64,000 nt of DNA from Planobacterium oryzisoli (GCF_015354315.1 NZ_JADKYY010000005.1:115644-179643), one strand, 5' to 3'; numbered from the stretch's first letter, positions 41,317 to 50,895 are shown. The notes: generated by a model from the letters alone, not told the origin. Program-made: numbers and translations.

Positions 41317-43629
41317 ATGAAACATCTTCTTACCCTACTGCTCACGCTGCTATCCCTTTCCCTCTACGCACAGAAAGACCTTACAGAGCTCTCCGAAATC
41401 ATGAAAGGAGAGGAATTTTTTGGATTTACCCCCGAGCGTCCTTCCTGGGCCCTTAACGGAAAGGCCATACTTTTTGAATGGAATCCGGACGCAGAAGTGG
41501 AAAAGACCACCTACTACATGGACCTGGACACAAAAAACGCCCAAAAAGCAACCACCGAGCAGATACTAGCCCACCGGGGGCAGTGGGAAACCTGGGACTA
41601 CAAGACCTATTATGTGCTTTCACGTGGAAGCCTCTACCGGTACGATGCCAGCAAAGATACCCTAGAAAAAATCCTGCATACCAAAGACCACATCGGGCAA
41701 ATGAGTAAAGGAAGCAGTAGCGGTACGCTTTATCTTCAGATGGCTGGAAACATCTTCCGTTACAGCGCCCCCCAGGCAAGCCTGGTGCAGACCACCCATT
41801 TCGTAGCGCAGTCTACCGAGAAAAAAGCGCCCAAAGAGAACTTTCTGAGCCTCCAGCAGAGTGAACTCTTTGAGTACGTGCGCGACTCCAAGGAGCGCAC
41901 GGAATTTCAAAAACGACAGCAGGAGCGCTTTGCAAAAGAGTTTCCTAAAGCCTTTGGAACCGGAAACGATATCTTCAATCTTTCCCCTTCCCCGAGCGGA
42001 GCGCATGTGGTCTTTGCCGAAGGAAAAAGACCCCAGCAGCGGCGAGAGCTCATGGGGGTGTTTATAACCCAGGACGGGTACAACCAAAGTCAGAATATAA
42101 AATCCAAGGTTTCGGTGGATAATCTTTTCCCTGCGCGCCTTGGTGTCTACTCCAAAGTGCTGGATTCCGTAGGGTTTATCAATCTAGATAAACTTACTGC
42201 ATCCAATGCTTCTGGAGCCGCCTCAGAGCAAAAAACACCAAGGCATCTATCCTTCTCCCGCGCCGTATTCAATGAGGCCGGTACCCTTGCCGTGGTGGAC
42301 GTCCGCACCCAGGACCACAAGGACCGATGGATACTGTCCCTGGATCTGGACCGCCTCACCTACCGGATACTGGACCACCAAAACGACCCTGCGTGGATTG
42401 GAGGGCCTGGAATCCCCTCCCAGCCATTTTCACTGGGCCGAATGGGCTTCCTCTCGGACGATAAGACGCTCTTCTACCAAAGCGAAGCTTCGGGCTACTC
42501 CCATTTATATACGGTCGATACCAAAACCCTAGAGAAAAAGCAGCTAACCAGTGGCCCTTGGGAAGTGCGTGGGGTAGATCTCTCCCGCGATAAAAAGACC
42601 TTCTACCTTCATACCAACACGTCGCATCCCGGAAAAAGGGATTTTTACCGCCTAAGCACTGGGGGCGGAGCAATGGTCGCACTGCTTTCCGGCGAGGGAG
42701 CCCACGAGGTACTGCTCTCCCCTAGGGAGAATCAGCTTCTGGTGCGCAAATCGCTCTCCACCAAGCCCTGGGAACTTTATTTGGCAGAAAACAAGAAAGC
42801 ACCTGCGCTCCTGCAACTTACCCACTCCACTACAGCTTCCTTTCATGCCCAAGGCTACACCCCTCCAAAGGTCGTCTCGTTTCAAGCCCGGGATAAAGCC
42901 ACGGTATACGCCCGGGTATACCCGCCACAGGGAGCATCCAATGGGCGCGCCGTACTTTTTGTGCACGGAGCCGGTTATCTGCAGAATGCCCACCACTATT
43001 GGTCCAGCTACCATCGGGAATTTATGTTCCACCAACTGCTCTCTAGAAAAGGATATACGGTTATGGATGTGGACTACCGAGGAAGCGACGGATACGGCAG
43101 GGAGCACCGCACAGGAATCTACCGCCATATGGGTGGAAAGGACCTTAGCGACCACCTCGATGCCAAGAAGTTTCTGGTAGAAAACTACGGAGTGGACCCG
43201 GAAAAGGTGGGAATTTACGGAGGAAGTTATGGCGGATTCATTACCCTTATGGCTCTTCTTACCGAGCCCGGATCGTTTGGGGCAGGCGCCGCGCTGCGTT
43301 CGGTGACCGACTGGGCGCACTACAACCACGGCTATACTTCCAACATCCTGAATTTTCCTGAGACCGATCCCGAGGCCTACCGCAAATCTTCTCCCATTTA
43401 TTTTGCAGGTAATCTTTCCGATCCCCTCTTGATGCTGCACGGAATGGTGGACGACAATGTGGAGTATAAGGATATCGTGCGCCTTTCCCAGCGCTTTATC
43501 GAGGAGGGGAAAACCGGTTGGGAACTTGCGTCCTATCCGGTGGAAGCCCACGGTTTTAGAGAAACGAGCTCCTGGTACGACGAATACCGCAGGATTCTGG
43601 AGCACTTCGAAGAGCATCTGGATAAGTAA
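41317..43629 (+). CDS. S9 family serine peptidase, second copy, exported
   Basis: From ATG 41317 the protein is 770 residues with a signal peptide (MKHLLTLLLTLLSLSLYAQ). The frame is open upstream to a GTG at 41248, but that would put 23 extra residues before the signal peptide. A long beta-propeller domain is followed by the hydrolase domain: Ser637 in GGSYGG, Asp712 in GMVDDN, His745 in EAHGF. It differs from the first S9 enzyme in length and motif (GGSYGG against GWSYGG), so it is not a recent copy. Terminator at 43646. Confidence 0.92.
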   Translation: MKHLLTLLLTLLSLSLYAQKDLTELSEIMKGEEFFGFTPERPSWALNGKAILFEWNPDAEVEKTTYYMDLDTKNAQKATTEQILAHRGQWETWDYKTYYVLSRGSLYRYDASKDTLEKILHTKDHIGQMSKGSSSGTLYLQMAGNIFRYSAPQASLVQTTHFVAQSTEKKAPKENFLSLQQSELFEYVRDSKERTEFQKRQQERFAKEFPKAFGTGNDIFNLSPSPSGAHVVFAEGKRPQQRRELMGVFITQDGYNQSQNIKSKVSVDNLFPARLGVYSKVLDSVGFINLDKLTASNASGAASEQKTPRHLSFSRAVFNEAGTLAVVDVRTQDHKDRWILSLDLDRLTYRILDHQNDPAWIGGPGIPSQPFSLGRMGFLSDDKTLFYQSEASGYSHLYTVDTKTLEKKQLTSGPWEVRGVDLSRDKKTFYLHTNTSHPGKRDFYRLSTGGGAMVALLSGEGAHEVLLSPRENQLLVRKSLSTKPWELYLAENKKAPALLQLTHSTTASFHAQGYTPPKVVSFQARDKATVYARVYPPQGASNGRAVLFVHGAGYLQNAHHYWSSYHREFMFHQLLSRKGYTVMDVDYRGSDGYGREHRTGIYRHMGGKDLSDHLDAKKFLVENYGVDPEKVGIYGGSYGGFITLMALLTEPGSFGAGAALRSVTDWAHYNHGYTSNILNFPETDPEAYRKSSPIYFAGNLSDPLLMLHGMVDDNVEYKDIVRLSQRFIEEGKTGWELASYPVEAHGFRETSSWYDEYRRILEHFEEHLDK

Positions 43630-43645
43630 GAAAATCAGTTAATAG

Positions 43646-43680
43646 AAGAAGCGGCGCACCATAAAGTACGCCGCTTCTTT
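43646..43680. terminator. Bidirectional terminator between the S9 gene and aceA
   Basis: AAGAAGCGGCG (43646-43656) and CGCCGCTTCTT (43669-43679) form a perfect 11-bp stem; the T-rich arm is followed by TATTAT. It suits both convergent genes. Confidence 0.75.
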
Positions 43681-43706
43681 ATTATAGCCTAATGCCAATC
43701 GAGCAA

Positions 43707-44987
43707 TCAGTGGAACTGCTCGGTCTCGGTGGATCCTTCCAGAGCGGTGGTGGAGGAAAGGCCGGAAGTAATTACCGTCTGAATCCTATCAAAATAGGCT
43801 GTTCCTACGAAACTCTGGTGTTTTACGGCCCTAAAACCTTCTTTCTGGAGCGCAAATTCCCGCTCCTGAAGCTCCGAATAGCCTGCCATTCCCCGCTGTT
43901 TGTATGCGCGGGCAAGTTCAAACATGGAGGTATTGAGCGCATGGAACCCGGCCAGAGTGATGAACTGAAACTTATAGCCCATCGCTGCAAGCTCCTTATG
44001 GAAAGTCTCCATCTCGCTAACCGAGAGTCTGGCAGCCCAGTTAAACGAAGGAGAACAGTTGTAGGCAAGAAGCTTGCCCGGAAATTTCGCGTGGATACCT
44101 TCGGCAAACCTGCGTGCGTGCTCCAGATCAGGATTGGAGGTTTCCATCCAGATAAGATCCGCATAGGGCGCGTAGGCAAGACCTCTACTTATGCCCTGCT
44201 CCACCCCGCAGCGTACGCGGTAAAAGCCCTCACTGGTACGCTCTCCCGTTATAAAGGGATGGTCGTAGGGGTCGATATCGGAAGTAAGAAGGTCCGCGGC
44301 ATCGGCATCGGTGCGAGCGATAAGTAGCGTAGGGACGTCTAGTACATCGCTTGCAAGCCTTGCGGCTATAAGCTTATCGACCGCTTCCCGTGTAGGTACC
44401 AGCACTTTTCCTCCCAAATGGCCGCATTTTTTTGCCGAGGAGAGCTGGTCTTCAAAATGCACCCCTGCGGCTCCGGCTTCAATCATCTGTTTCATCAGCT
44501 CGAAGGCATTGAGATTGCCCCCAAATCCTGCCTCGGCATCGGCAACGATAGGAACCAGATATTCCTTTCGCTCACTGCCGGCTCCCAGCGACTGGATCTG
44601 GTCTGCACGAAGAAGCGCCCGGTTGATGCGTCTGACCACCGCAGGAACCGAATCCGAGGGATAGAGCGACTGGTCGGGATACATCTCTCCGGAGAGGTTG
44701 GCATCGGCCGCCACCTGCCATCCACTTAGGTAAATGGCCTCAAGGCCAGCATCTACCTCCTGGACGGCCTGGTTGCCGGTTAGAGCGCCAAGTGCCGAGA
44801 CGTAGGCCTCACTGGAGAGTTTGTTAAAGAGTTTCTCACTCATCATACGCGCAATGGAATACTCAATGCGGTAACTTCCCCTTAGCTCCAGTACATCCGT
44901 GGCAGTATAGGGTCTTTGGATACCTTTCCAACGGGGATTGTTTTTCCATTGTAAAGTAAGCTCTTGGGCTTGGTTTTCTCTGTTCAT
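43707..44987 (-). CDS. aceA: Isocitrate lyase
   Basis: AceA cleaves isocitrate to succinate and glyoxylate, the first step of the glyoxylate shunt used for growth on acetate or fatty acids. The 426-residue protein has the catalytic Cys loop [10 protein letters not shown] (about 186-195), the [23 protein letters not shown] substrate region and the NCSPSFNW motif (about 310-317). Length is that of the short bacterial form. It lies 29 nt downstream of aceB, so aceB-aceA is an operon. Confidence 0.97.
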   Translation of the reverse strand: MNRENQAQELTLQWKNNPRWKGIQRPYTATDVLELRGSYRIEYSIARMMSEKLFNKLSSEAYVSALGALTGNQAVQEVDAGLEAIYLSGWQVAADANLSGEMYPDQSLYPSDSVPAVVRRINRALLRADQIQSLGAGSERKEYLVPIVADAEAGFGGNLNAFELMKQMIEAGAAGVHFEDQLSSAKKCGHLGGKVLVPTREAVDKLIAARLASDVLDVPTLLIARTDADAADLLTSDIDPYDHPFITGERTSEGFYRVRCGVEQGISRGLAYAPYADLIWMETSNPDLEHARRFAEGIHAKFPGKLLAYNCSPSFNWAARLSVSEMETFHKELAAMGYKFQFITLAGFHALNTSMFELARAYKQRGMAGYSELQEREFALQKEGFRAVKHQSFVGTAYFDRIQTVITSGLSSTTALEGSTETEQFH

Positions 44988-45016
44988 AGGGTGGAGTTTT
45001 AAAATTTAGTAGTAGG

Positions 45017-46591
45017 TCATTTCAGCAGCTTGTAGGCGCGAAGCGTCAAAAACTCCGGCGGCACCTCGTCAAAAACCAGGGACTCCAGAAGGCTGCGCGC
45101 CGTGGTAAGTGTCTTGAGGTTTTGTGGTGGTTGCCGGAGTGCGGCAAGGGATTCAAATTCTAAGGCTATCCACTTCTCCACCTGGTTTCTGTCGATACGC
45201 ACGCCTTCCTTGGTGGTGGCGCCGTGGTAGAGCCACTGCCAGATCTGCATGCGGGAAATCTCCGCCGTGGCCGCATCTTCCATCAGGTGGTACAGTGCAG
45301 CGGCGCCGCGTCCTTCCAGCCAGCTCTCCAGATACAGAAGACTGATATTGATGTTGGTGCGCGCGCCCTGCTCCGAGATGCTGCCATTTGGCGGGGTTAA
45401 CAGGGCCTGCATTCCCATCATATCGGATTTTAGCTTTTTGTCTATCTGGTTGGGCCCAGGCATATGCGTATCAAAAACCTCTTTAGCCAGAGAAACCAAT
45501 CCGGGATGGGCGACCCAGGTACCGTCGTGTCCGTCGAGTACTTCGCGGAGCTTGTCCTTTCGTACTTTTTCCATTGCCAGGGCATTTTTCTCACGGTCCT
45601 CTTTAATAGGAATCTGCGCCGCCATTCCGCCCATGGCATGTACACCCCTGCGGTGGCATACCTCCACAACCTTCTGCGTGTAGGCTTTCATCATTGGCGT
45701 ATCCATAGTGATCTGACTGCGGTCCGGAAGTAAAGACTCTGGCCTTCGCCCAAGTACCTTCAGCCAGGAAAATATATAGTCCCAGCGGCCACAATTCAGT
45801 CCTGCGCTGTGGTAGCGAAGTTCGTAGAGGATCTCGTCCAGGCAGTAGACGGCCGGAAGGGTCTCTATAAGTACCGTAGCCTTTATGGTTCCTTGGGGAA
45901 TGGAAAGGTAGTTTTGAGCGAATTCAAACACTTTGTTCCACCACCGTGCCTCGAGATAGTGCTCGAGCTTAGGAAGATAAAAGTAGGGACCGGATCCTTT
46001 CTCTATAAGTGCTTTGGCATTATGGAAAAAGAACAGGCCAAAGTCCACCAAGGAGGCACTTAAAGGCTTGCCACCTACCCTTAGGTGCCTTTCCTCTAGA
46101 TGCAGGCCCCGGGGACGCACCAAAAGGGTGGCGGTGTTTTCCCCCAGCGCGTAGTGTTTGCCCTCTGGGGAGGTGTAGCTAAGATTTCCCGCTACGGCGC
46201 CCTTAAGATTCTCCTGCCCTTCCATACAATTGCTCCACGTAGGGGAATTGCTGTCCTCGAAATCCGCCATGAAACAATTGGCTCCACTGGAGAGCGCATT
46301 GATCACCATTTTCCGCTCTACCGGACCGGTGATTTCCACCCTTCGGTCCCTTAGGTCCTTTGGAGCAGCAGCACATTGCCAAGGTGCATTGCGCAGGGCG
46401 GCAGTGGAAGGGTCCTTACTGGGAAGCACCCCGCTGTGGTAGAGAATTGCCCTTGAGGCCCGCTCTAAAAGAAGACCACTACGCATTGATTCAAACTGCC
46501 CGTGGAGCGCCTCAAGAAATTGCAGGGCCTGTTGGGTTAAAATTTGCGGATAGCGCTTCTCGGAATGAATTGTTAGTGTACTGATTTCCAT
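45017..46591 (-). CDS. aceB: Malate synthase A
   Basis: AceB condenses glyoxylate with acetyl-CoA to malate, the second step of the shunt. The 524 residues carry the type A features: LLERASRAILYHSG N-terminal clasp, RPRGLHLEERHLRV, and DGHDGTWVAHPGLVSLA (about 357-373). The ATG at 46591 is 23 nt after an exact TAAGTTTG box. A perfect palindrome 20 bp upstream of that box probably binds the divergently encoded regulator. Confidence 0.97.
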   Translation of the reverse strand: MEISTLTIHSEKRYPQILTQQALQFLEALHGQFESMRSGLLLERASRAILYHSGVLPSKDPSTAALRNAPWQCAAAPKDLRDRRVEITGPVERKMVINALSSGANCFMADFEDSNSPTWSNCMEGQENLKGAVAGNLSYTSPEGKHYALGENTATLLVRPRGLHLEERHLRVGGKPLSASLVDFGLFFFHNAKALIEKGSGPYFYLPKLEHYLEARWWNKVFEFAQNYLSIPQGTIKATVLIETLPAVYCLDEILYELRYHSAGLNCGRWDYIFSWLKVLGRRPESLLPDRSQITMDTPMMKAYTQKVVEVCHRRGVHAMGGMAAQIPIKEDREKNALAMEKVRKDKLREVLDGHDGTWVAHPGLVSLAKEVFDTHMPGPNQIDKKLKSDMMGMQALLTPPNGSISEQGARTNINISLLYLESWLEGRGAAALYHLMEDAATAEISRMQIWQWLYHGATTKEGVRIDRNQVEKWIALEFESLAALRQPPQNLKTLTTARSLLESLVFDEVPPEFLTLRAYKLLK

Positions 46592-46614
46592 AGACCTAAT
46601 GTTTGGTATGGAAA

Positions 46615-46655
46615 CAAACTTATAAAAAAACTTTCACTAACAGCGAACGTTCGCT
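46615..46655 (-). promoter_or_regulatory. aceBA promoter and palindromic operator
   Basis: The minus -7 box TAAGTTTG (46622-46615) is preceded, at 46642-46655, by the perfect 14-bp palindrome AGCGAACGTTCGCT, which begins 20 bp upstream of the box and so covers the -33 region. On plus, a near-match TACCTTTA (46701-46708) precedes the regulator gene. The palindrome would let one bound protein control both. Confidence 0.6.
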
Positions 46656-46751
46656 AAAATAATTTTAAAAATTTGTATGCATCTACTAGCACTTTATTCA
46701 TACCTTTAGAGGGCGGAACTTTCCCCCGCAAGCCACCTTTTTCTAATCAGA

Positions 46752-48230
46752 ATGCAACGCGATACCCATTATATCAAGACCGTATTTGGACTCAAGCTCC
46801 GGGAACTCCGTCAGGATAAAAAGTGGTCCCTCCAGGACCTCTCACGCCATACGGGCCTTTCCAAATCCTATTTAAACGAAATTGAAAAAGGCAAGAAATA
46901 CCCCAAGCCCGAGAAAATAAACCTTCTTTCCCAGGCACTGCAAGTCGATTTCGACGATCTGGTCTCCACCAAACTGGGTAAGAACCTACAAGACATTCTG
47001 GAAATCACCCAGAGTGCATTCTTTCGGGAAATCCCCCTGGAGCTCTTTGGCATCAGCCGCTCTTCCTTGGTCTCCATCCTAAGTGATGCGCCCACCAAGG
47101 TCAGCGCCTTCATCCATGCCTTAATCAGCATATCACGCCACCATAACCTCTCCCAGGAGCAGTTCTATTTTGCCGTGCTGGGTTCCTACCAGGAGCTGCA
47201 CGGTAATTATTTTCCGGATCTGGAACAGTATGCTAAGGAGTTTGTACAAGAGCACCCGCAATGTGGCACGGGCCCGCTGCAAGAAGAGGCCCTACTGGAA
47301 GTACTTGAAAAGAAGTTTGCGCTTCGGGTAGAAACCAAGGAGCTTACCCGCTACGGGGCCTCTCCCAAGCTGCGCTCGCTCTACGTTCCTGAAGTCCGCA
47401 AGCTGATGCTTAGCCATCTGCTAGATAAAAGCCAGCGTCTTTTCATCCTAGCCAAAGAAGTAGGATTTCAGCTGATGGGTCTGAAAGAGCGGCCCACCAC
47501 CTACTCCTGGCTAGACTTTAAAAATTTTGAAGAGCTGTTAAACAACCACCGCGCCTCGTATTTCGCCGGAGCGGTCTTAATAGATAAAAAGCGCCTAAGT
47601 TACAAGATAAAAGAACTGCTCGATTCCCCACAGTTTAGTCCCAAGGACCTGGAAACACTGATGCGGGAATTTAGCACCTCTCCCGAGACCTTTTACTACC
47701 GGCTTACCAATATTCTTCCCCACGAGCTGGGCCTTAAGGATCTTTTTTATCTCTGCTTTACCAAGAAAAAGGACTCCGAGGTAATTGAGATCATAAAGGA
47801 ACTGCATATGAGCCGCCCGCAGGCCCCCCACCGCAACCACATTCAGGAGCATTACTGCCGGCGGTGGATTGCCGTGGACAATCTCTTGCGCCTGGAAGAA
47901 CAGAGCACACTTAGCGGCGCGCAAATCTCCCATTATAGGGACAGTGGCCAGAGCTATCTGGTGTTTTCCACCTCCGAGCGCAATCCATTCTCGGAAGGTA
48001 CCAACCGTAGTTATTGCCTGGGGCTGCATTTAAATTCCCAAAGCATCAAAAAACTCCGCATTGCACGAAGTGAAAACCTTTTGGAACGCAGTGTGGGTGT
48101 CACCTGCCAGAGCTGTGGCATCCTAGACTGCAAGGTGCGCCAGGCGCCCCCGGTGCGGCTGGAAAAACAGCACCAACGCGAACGAATGCTTCAGGCCATT
48201 GATACCCTTCGTAGGGAAGCGCTTTCTTAA
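46752..48230 (+). CDS. Short-chain fatty acyl (RamB/ScfR-type) transcriptional regulator
   Basis: A 492-residue regulator: XRE-type helix-turn-helix at about 13-70 (LRELRQDKKWSLQDLSRHTGLSKSYLNEIEKG region), an ImmA/IrrE-like middle domain, and a C-terminal cysteine motif CQSCGILDC (Cys452, 455, 460) followed by QAPPV, as in the ScfR family. In the middle domain the HExxH site is degenerate: residues 234-239 are AKEVGF, so both His are lost. RamB of Corynebacterium controls aceA and aceB, matching the divergent position here. It shares a TTAA stop overlap with upp. Confidence 0.87.
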   Translation: MQRDTHYIKTVFGLKLRELRQDKKWSLQDLSRHTGLSKSYLNEIEKGKKYPKPEKINLLSQALQVDFDDLVSTKLGKNLQDILEITQSAFFREIPLELFGISRSSLVSILSDAPTKVSAFIHALISISRHHNLSQEQFYFAVLGSYQELHGNYFPDLEQYAKEFVQEHPQCGTGPLQEEALLEVLEKKFALRVETKELTRYGASPKLRSLYVPEVRKLMLSHLLDKSQRLFILAKEVGFQLMGLKERPTTYSWLDFKNFEELLNNHRASYFAGAVLIDKKRLSYKIKELLDSPQFSPKDLETLMREFSTSPETFYYRLTNILPHELGLKDLFYLCFTKKKDSEVIEIIKELHMSRPQAPHRNHIQEHYCRRWIAVDNLLRLEEQSTLSGAQISHYRDSGQSYLVFSTSERNPFSEGTNRSYCLGLHLNSQSIKKLRIARSENLLERSVGVTCQSCGILDCKVRQAPPVRLEKQHQRERMLQAIDTLRREALS

Positions 48231-48877
48231 TGCTGTAGTTTTTCCCCGTACGAGAGATCGCCTGCATCGCCTAGGCCTGGCGATATATACCCCTTGGAGG
48301 TAAGGAGCGGATCGATGGCGCCAACCCAAATTTGGGCATCGGGATAGGCCTGAGAAAGAGTCTCTATCCCCCGCTCACTTGCGATGGCTGCAACGATATG
48401 CAGCTGCGTAGGCGTTCCGTGGGTCAAGAGGTCCTTTAGGGCTTCAATAAGGCTGGCTCCCGTAGCAAGCATCGGGTCGGCCACGATAAGGGGCCTGCCC
48501 TCGATACTAGGACAGGTAAGGTAGTCCTGCTTGATAGAGAAATAATCGTTCTCTTCGTGCTTGCGGTAGGCCGCCACAAAGCCGCAGTCTGCTTTATCAA
48601 AATAATTGAGTAGTCCTTGAAAGAGCGGCACTCCTGCCCTAAGGATGGTGGTGATCACCGGCTGAGAAAAAAGCTCCACGGAGGCACACTTATCCAGGGG
48701 CGTTTGTAGGGTGCACTTAGTATACGGGAGTTGCTTACTTATCTCGTAGGCTGCGATTTCTCCGATGCGCTCGAGATTGCGTCGGAATTTCATGCGGTCA
48801 CTCTGGACGCTAATGTCTCTTAGTTCATTGATCCAGCTGGTAAGTAAGGAAGGTTCCTGGGAAAGATTATATACCAT
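48227..48877 (-). CDS. upp: Uracil phosphoribosyltransferase
   Basis: Upp salvages uracil to UMP with PRPP. From ATG 48877 (MVYNLSQEPSLLTSWINELRD) the protein is 216 residues; the open frame extends to 48931, but through a terminator. Motifs: TTILRAGVPLFQGLL, the PRPP loop IVADPMLATGASLIEAL (about 126-142) and the C-terminal GYISPGLGDAGDLSYG. No clear promoter lies between the der terminator and this ATG. It converges with the ScfR-type regulator. Confidence 0.93.
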   Translation of the reverse strand: MVYNLSQEPSLLTSWINELRDISVQSDRMKFRRNLERIGEIAAYEISKQLPYTKCTLQTPLDKCASVELFSQPVITTILRAGVPLFQGLLNYFDKADCGFVAAYRKHEENDYFSIKQDYLTCPSIEGRPLIVADPMLATGASLIEALKDLLTHGTPTQLHIVAAIASERGIETLSQAYPDAQIWVGAIDPLLTSKGYISPGLGDAGDLSYGEKLQH

Positions 48878-48908
48878 AGGGAGGGGGTGTTGTCGGTTGG
48901 AATTAGTT

Positions 48909-48944
48909 AAAAAAAAGCCCCAGAGGCCCAAAGGGCCTGTGGGG
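48909..48944 (-). terminator. Terminator between der and upp
   Basis: CCCCA (48918-48922) with TGGGG (48940-48944) and inner GGCCC/GGGCC. On the minus strand the stem is followed by T8. It ends der and stands 32 nt before the upp ATG. Confidence 0.7.
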
Positions 48945-48951
48945 ATAGGTT

Positions 48952-50262
48952 TTATTTCTGTCGGAAGTATACCTCAATCGGTACGCCCGTGAATCCAAAA
49001 TGCTTTCGAAGTTGGTTCTCTGCATAGCGCTTGTAGGGCTCCTTGACGTACTGCGGAAGATTACAGAAGAAAACAAACTGCGGAGAAGGGGTTCCCAGCT
49101 GTACGCAGTATTTGATCTTAATGTATTTCCCTTTCAGGGCCGGAGGTGGATTGTTTTCAAAGACAGGAAGCATCACCTCGTTGAGTTTTGAGGTTTTTAT
49201 TTTTTTCTGGCGGTTCTTATAGACCTCCATGGCGGTGTCTACCGCTTTTAAGATACGCTGCTTGGTCAGTGCCGATACGAAGAGTACCGGTATATCGGTA
49301 AACTGCCCGATCTTATCTTTAATGCCCTGTTCAAAGTCACGCATGGTGTTGGTCTTCTTGTCCTCTACAAGGTCCCATTTATTGACTAGAATCACAATGC
49401 CTTTACGGTTCTTTTGGGCGATTCCAAAGATATTCATATCCTGGCTTTCCCAGCCCTGGGTGGCATCCACCATGATGATTACTACATCGGAATTCTCAAT
49501 GGCGCGTACCGAGCGCATCACCGAATAGAACTCCAAATCTTCACTCACTTTGGCCTTACGGCGCATACCGGCCGTATCGACCAGCACAAATTCGTGACCG
49601 AACTTGTTATACAGCGTCTCGATACTGTCACGCGTCGTACCTGCGATGTCGGTCACGATGTTTCGTTCGTGGTCTAATAAGGCATTGGTAAGAGTACTTT
49701 TACCTACGTTGGGTCTTCCGGCAATAGTAATGCGTGGGAGGCCTTCAAACGGATCCTTATAGTCCAGGGTCGGAAAATCGGCCACCACATCGTCCAAAAG
49801 CTCGCCCGTTCCCGAACCGGTAGCCGAGGACATGGTATAGTATTTCTCAATACCCAGGGAATAGAACTCCGTGGCAGCAACTTCCAAAGTGGCAGAATCC
49901 ACCTTGTTTACTACGATATAAACTTTTTTTCCGCTGCGTCTTAGCATCTCGAAGATTTCCTGGTCCGTATCGGTAAGACCCTCATCCACACTAAGCATAA
50001 AAATGATGGAGGTAGCCTCATCGATGGCTAGCTGCACCTGCTTGGTGATTTCCTCCTGAAAAATATCTTCGGTATTAACTTCGTACCCTCCCGTATCAAT
50101 CACGGTGAACTCTACTCCGTTCCAGTCGCTCTTTCCGTAGTGTCTGTCGCGGGTCACCCCTGCGGTGGAATCAACAATCGCTTCACGACGTTCGAGCAGG
50201 CGGTTAAAAAGAGTGGACTTTCCCACGTTGGGACGTCCTACAATGGCAACAATATTGCTCAT
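48952..50262 (-). CDS. der: Ribosome assembly GTPase Der (EngA)
   Basis: Der acts in late 50S subunit assembly and uniquely has two tandem GTPase domains. Domain 1: GRPNVGKSTLFN (8-19), DTGG, NKVD. Domain 2: GRPNVGKSTLTN (about 181-192), DTAGMRRK, NKWD. A C-terminal KH-like domain ends the 436 residues. A TATCTTTG box (50356-50349) gives a leader of about 80 nt with several predicted stems. Confidence 0.97.
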   Translation of the reverse strand: MSNIVAIVGRPNVGKSTLFNRLLERREAIVDSTAGVTRDRHYGKSDWNGVEFTVIDTGGYEVNTEDIFQEEITKQVQLAIDEATSIIFMLSVDEGLTDTDQEIFEMLRRSGKKVYIVVNKVDSATLEVAATEFYSLGIEKYYTMSSATGSGTGELLDDVVADFPTLDYKDPFEGLPRITIAGRPNVGKSTLTNALLDHERNIVTDIAGTTRDSIETLYNKFGHEFVLVDTAGMRRKAKVSEDLEFYSVMRSVRAIENSDVVIIMVDATQGWESQDMNIFGIAQKNRKGIVILVNKWDLVEDKKTNTMRDFEQGIKDKIGQFTDIPVLFVSALTKQRILKAVDTAMEVYKNRQKKIKTSKLNEVMLPVFENNPPPALKGKYIKIKYCVQLGTPSPQFVFFCNLPQYVKEPYKRYAENQLRKHFGFTGVPIEVYFRQK

Positions 50263-50274
50263 AAAATTTTGTTT

Positions 50275-50356
50275 AATAGTCCTTGAGCTTGCTCAAGAAT
50301 GATGATTATTAATGGGTTACCCGGACTATCCGAGCCCAAAAATTTGCGCAAAGATA
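50275..50356 (-). promoter_or_regulatory. der promoter and structured leader
   Basis: Minus -7 box TATCTTTG (50356-50349). Downstream the leader has a CTTGAGC-TT-GCTCAAG hairpin (50282-50297) enclosed by ATAGTCC/GGACTAT (50276-50282, 50323-50329); the arms share base 50282, so one pair must open. The leader is unusually long for this window, where most are under 25 nt. Confidence 0.45.
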
Positions 50357-50415
50357 CGAAATTGATAGCCCTCCTGCTTCATTTTTCGTAAATTCACTTT
50401 TTAAAACATAAGGTC

Positions 50416-50895
50416 ATGAAATATATTTTGGTAGTACTTCTTGCTGTTTTCTTACTGCTGCAGTTTTTTCCTATAGACACCACAAACCCCGTTTCTAGTG
50501 AGGGAATGGACTTTATCCAGACAAAAAACACGCCCGAATCCACCGCAGTACTTATTAAGGCCGCATGCTACGACTGCCACAGCAACCAGACCCGCTACCC
50601 CTGGTATACCCGCATTCAACCTATAGGTTGGTGGATGAAGGACCACATACGGGAAGGGCGCGTGGAGCTTAATTTTTCCGTATTTTCAACCTACAGTCCC
50701 GAGCGCCAGGCCCATAAGCTCTCCGAATCGGTGGAAAAGATCGATTCGGGCGAGATGCCTCTGGAGTCCTATCTACTGACCCATCCCGAGGCCAAACTCA
50801 CCCCGGAGCAGAAACAAGAGCTTACCACTTATTTCAAGAAAATGGAATCCGATATACGCTATTCCCATAACCTTCCGTTAAATGCCAAGCCTTAG
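50416..50895 (+). CDS. Exported haem-binding domain protein
   Basis: A 159-residue protein with an N-terminal signal anchor (1-16, YILVVLLAVFLLLQFF) and a c-type haem motif CYDCH (about residues 53-57) followed by SNQTRYPWYTRIQPIGWWMKDHI, the pattern of the haem-binding domain family common in Bacteroidota. It may be a small periplasmic electron carrier. The DCC gene overlaps its end by 14 nt. Confidence 0.85.
   Translation: MKYILVVLLAVFLLLQFFPIDTTNPVSSEGMDFIQTKNTPESTAVLIKAACYDCHSNQTRYPWYTRIQPIGWWMKDHIREGRVELNFSVFSTYSPERQAHKLSESVEKIDSGEMPLESYLLTHPEAKLTPEQKQELTTYFKKMESDIRYSHNLPLNAKP

Noticed and set aside
42652..43617. 321-codon open frame antisense to the second S9 peptidase
   Set aside because: It lies completely inside a gene with an intact catalytic triad on the plus strand; composition looks like a shadow frame.
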